Origin: Clostridia bacterium
Lineage (GTDB): Bacteria; Bacillota; Clostridia; Oscillospirales; Acutalibacteraceae
Assembly (NCBI GenBank): GCA_900766895.1
Contig: CAAFXF010000016.1
Coordinates: forward strand, 1-33,665
Length of the DNA stretch: 33,665 nucleotides
Direction: 5' to 3'
In this document: positions 31,953 to 33,665 of the stretch, one piece after another
How the letters are laid out: each line of letters starts with the position of its first letter
Numbering within the stretch: the first letter of the stretch is position 1
Position numbers and translations under genes: made by a program
The notes under the pieces: generated by a model
What the model saw: only the letters and a program-made list of their open reading frames with translations
Databases searched by the model: none
Told to the model about the DNA's origin: nothing

Positions 31953-33665
31953 ATGAAAAGGACATTTGTGAAAAAGGCTTTAAGCATTATGCTTGCCGCA
32001 GTATTAGCGTTTACAACGGCATTGCCTGCATTTTCTGCATTTGCGGGTGACGGTGTATCCGGCTACTATGATTTGCAAATCTTTTACAGTGACACAGATA
32101 CAATCGTGCCTACCTACGAGGAGGACGGCGAAACACCGTTCGTCGTTTATATGATAGAGGGCGATGAGCTTCAGTTTAAGTATAAGCTGATTGACTCCGT
32201 CTTTCCCGATAGTGGCTATGTAAAGTGGTATTCGGAGGCTCCTGCCCTTGCCGATGTTGACCAAACAGGTAAGGTTAAGGCGTTCGACTCATCAAAGGGT
32301 GCCGTTATCCACCTTTGGATTGACAACGAGGTAAAGACCATTCCGATTATCGGTAAGCCTGTTGCTTCTGTTATTGAAAAGGCATTCTTTAACGAGTATG
32401 TTGACCTTGACTCTATGGACACCGACGAGATTGTCGCTCTGCTTGAGAAAACCCTCGGTTCAAACTCAATCATCGCCGAGCAGATTGAATCTTACCAGGG
32501 TGATTTGATTGACTCACTCAGAACATATCTTGACAAGGTTAACTCAAACATCCACTGCGTTCTTTACAACAAAGAGGGCGAGGTTGTTGCCGACGATGTA
32601 ATTAAGGTTGTTGTTAAGAAAAACGAGGAGTGGTATGCTGCATTTTTGCCAAACGGCACGCATATTACCAACAAATCACAGATACCTGATACCGTTGCAA
32701 AGGGAAGTCAGGTTCAGCTTTATGCCATTACTACTCCGCAAAGACTTAATTTCGGTACAGTTTACTCCGTAAAATCATCATCAATATATACACAGGGCAA
32801 GGTTGTTGCCACGGTAGACGACAGCGGCTTGGTTAAGTTCAAGAACGTGGGCACTACAACAATTATGGCATCACCTGACTCAGAGGATGTTATTGAGGGC
32901 CTGCTAAAGTTCATCAACTATTTCTATACCCTTGAAAACACAGGTACCATTGATTCAACCAAGGCTGCCGATATTCTTATCAAGTACATCGGTATTGATA
33001 TTAACCGTACCGTGCTTGCCGGAATTTTGGATGCCTGCTTTGCCATTTCCGACATTGTGGGCGACACGGCAGACCCTGTTCAGCTTACGGCAACAGCGGT
33101 AGAGATTATCGCAAACCTTACACTTCAGTTTGTTTACAACGATACTATTGATTTTGAGGTTGTTCCGTCAAAGCCTCTTGAAAGCTTTGAGATTGAGGGT
33201 GTTAATACCGTTAAGGAAGGCCGTCAAATCCAGCTTGTGCCAACAAAAATTGTTCCCGAGGTTGGCGACATTACGGATATTATCTGGAAATCATCCGATC
33301 CAAGCATTGCCTGTGTTGAAGAGGATACAGGTATTGTAACCGGTCTTGATGCGGGCGGCTCACTCGGTGAACTGTCATCTCAAACCTGTACAATTACTGC
33401 TATTTCAACCACAAACGATGTTAGAAGAACCTTTACCGTTACCGTTACCGGTAAAACGGGTAAGTATCTTTCAAAGGTTGACATTAAGGGTGACGATATT
33501 GTAGGAATAGAGGATACCGAAAATTACACCTACACGGTTTACCCTGCCCGTGTTTCAGACAGCGAAAACCTTTACATAAAGTGGGGTATGGTAGGACCGG
33601 AGGATGATTCCGGCAACTCGACATATATTTGGGCAGACAGCGAAAATCCTGCTGTTGACCCCGAC
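31953..33665 (+). CDS. Secreted protein with Big2-type Ig-like domains, 3' partial
   Basis: The frame is open from ATG at 31953 to the window end (571 codons, no stop). A signal peptide is clear (about 1-31, basic start, hydrophobic core, cleavage near AFA|GD). Three stretches resemble bacterial Ig-like group 2 domains: about 55-130 (VKWYSEAPALADVDQTGKVKA), about 265-312 (ATVDDSGLVKFKNVGTTTIMA) and about 425-500 (IIWKSSDPSIACVEEDTGIV...RTFTVTVTG). A helical, non-Ig segment lies between the first two (DSMDTDEIVALLEKTL). Such proteins are usually large adhesins or extracellular enzymes. Anchor and any catalytic domain would lie beyond the window. GGAGG is 7 bases before ATG. Confidence 0.85.
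   Translation, partial: MKRTFVKKALSIMLAAVLAFTTALPAFSAFAGDGVSGYYDLQIFYSDTDTIVPTYEEDGETPFVVYMIEGDELQFKYKLIDSVFPDSGYVKWYSEAPALADVDQTGKVKAFDSSKGAVIHLWIDNEVKTIPIIGKPVASVIEKAFFNEYVDLDSMDTDEIVALLEKTLGSNSIIAEQIESYQGDLIDSLRTYLDKVNSNIHCVLYNKEGEVVADDVIKVVVKKNEEWYAAFLPNGTHITNKSQIPDTVAKGSQVQLYAITTPQRLNFGTVYSVKSSSIYTQGKVVATVDDSGLVKFKNVGTTTIMASPDSEDVIEGLLKFINYFYTLENTGTIDSTKAADILIKYIGIDINRTVLAGILDACFAISDIVGDTADPVQLTATAVEIIANLTLQFVYNDTIDFEVVPSKPLESFEIEGVNTVKEGRQIQLVPTKIVPEVGDITDIIWKSSDPSIACVEEDTGIVTGLDAGGSLGELSSQTCTITAISTTNDVRRTFTVTVTGKTGKYLSKVDIKGDDIVGIEDTENYTYTVYPARVSDSENLYIKWGMVGPEDDSGNSTYIWADSENPAVDPD

Overview
The window looks like the chromosomal replication-origin neighbourhood of a low-to-moderate GC anaerobic Firmicute, most likely a gut or rumen clostridium of the Ruminococcaceae/Oscillospiraceae type. 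That placement is an inference. It rests on the dnaA-dnaN-yaaA-recF-remB-gyrB-gyrA order, a domain-reversed GH3 beta-glucosidase of the kind described in Ruminococcus and Butyrivibrio, a fused clostridial-type PurL, a stand-alone AICAR transformylase and AGGAG-type ribosome binding sites. I saw no rRNA, tRNA, CRISPR array, transposase or prophage.

Left arm (1-10924, minus strand). Reading away from the origin, the order is dnaA, a 318-bp spacer with the origin signals, then dnaN, an S4-domain gene, recF, remB, gyrB, gyrA and a LytR-CpsA-Psr (LCP) cell-wall ligase, nearly all overlapping or separated by a few dozen bases. The dnaA-dnaN spacer contains degenerate DnaA boxes and a copy of the basal unwinding architecture known from Bacillus subtilis: DnaA boxes, a short GC patch and DnaA-trios, in the same order and polarity relative to dnaA and dnaN.

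Origin-proximal right arm (11228-14690, plus strand). A divergent LCP-like membrane protein is followed by a compact folate operon (folE, folP, folB, folK) that runs from GTP to the pterin-pABA adduct, then a small lipoprotein-like gene. The rpmH-rnpA genes common beside dnaA are not here.

Middle (14841-24167, minus strand, head-on to replication if the origin is placed correctly): class II fructose-bisphosphate aldolase, a circularly permuted GH3 glycosidase, a ClC Cl-/H+ antiporter with a TrkA-C domain whose promoter abuts its start codon, purA, a secreted beta-helix protein and a stand-alone AICAR formyltransferase.

Right end (24285-33665): two translationally coupled RimK-like ATP-grasp ligases of unknown substrate (plus); a four-helix membrane protein, a CsoR-type metal sensor and the large PurL (minus, apparently one operon); a PAS-only protein (plus); and the first 571 codons of a secreted protein with Ig-like (Big2) domains that runs off the window (plus). 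Three de novo purine genes plus the folate genes that supply their one-carbon cofactor make nucleotide synthesis the main metabolic theme.

A family of short structured repeats (CTCCCCTT...AAGGGGAG hairpin, a variable second hairpin, then GAGGGGATAA) occurs five times, always at gene 3' ends. One copy supplies the last codons and stop of an ATP-grasp gene, and one has about 69 bases of extra hairpin-rich sequence in the middle.
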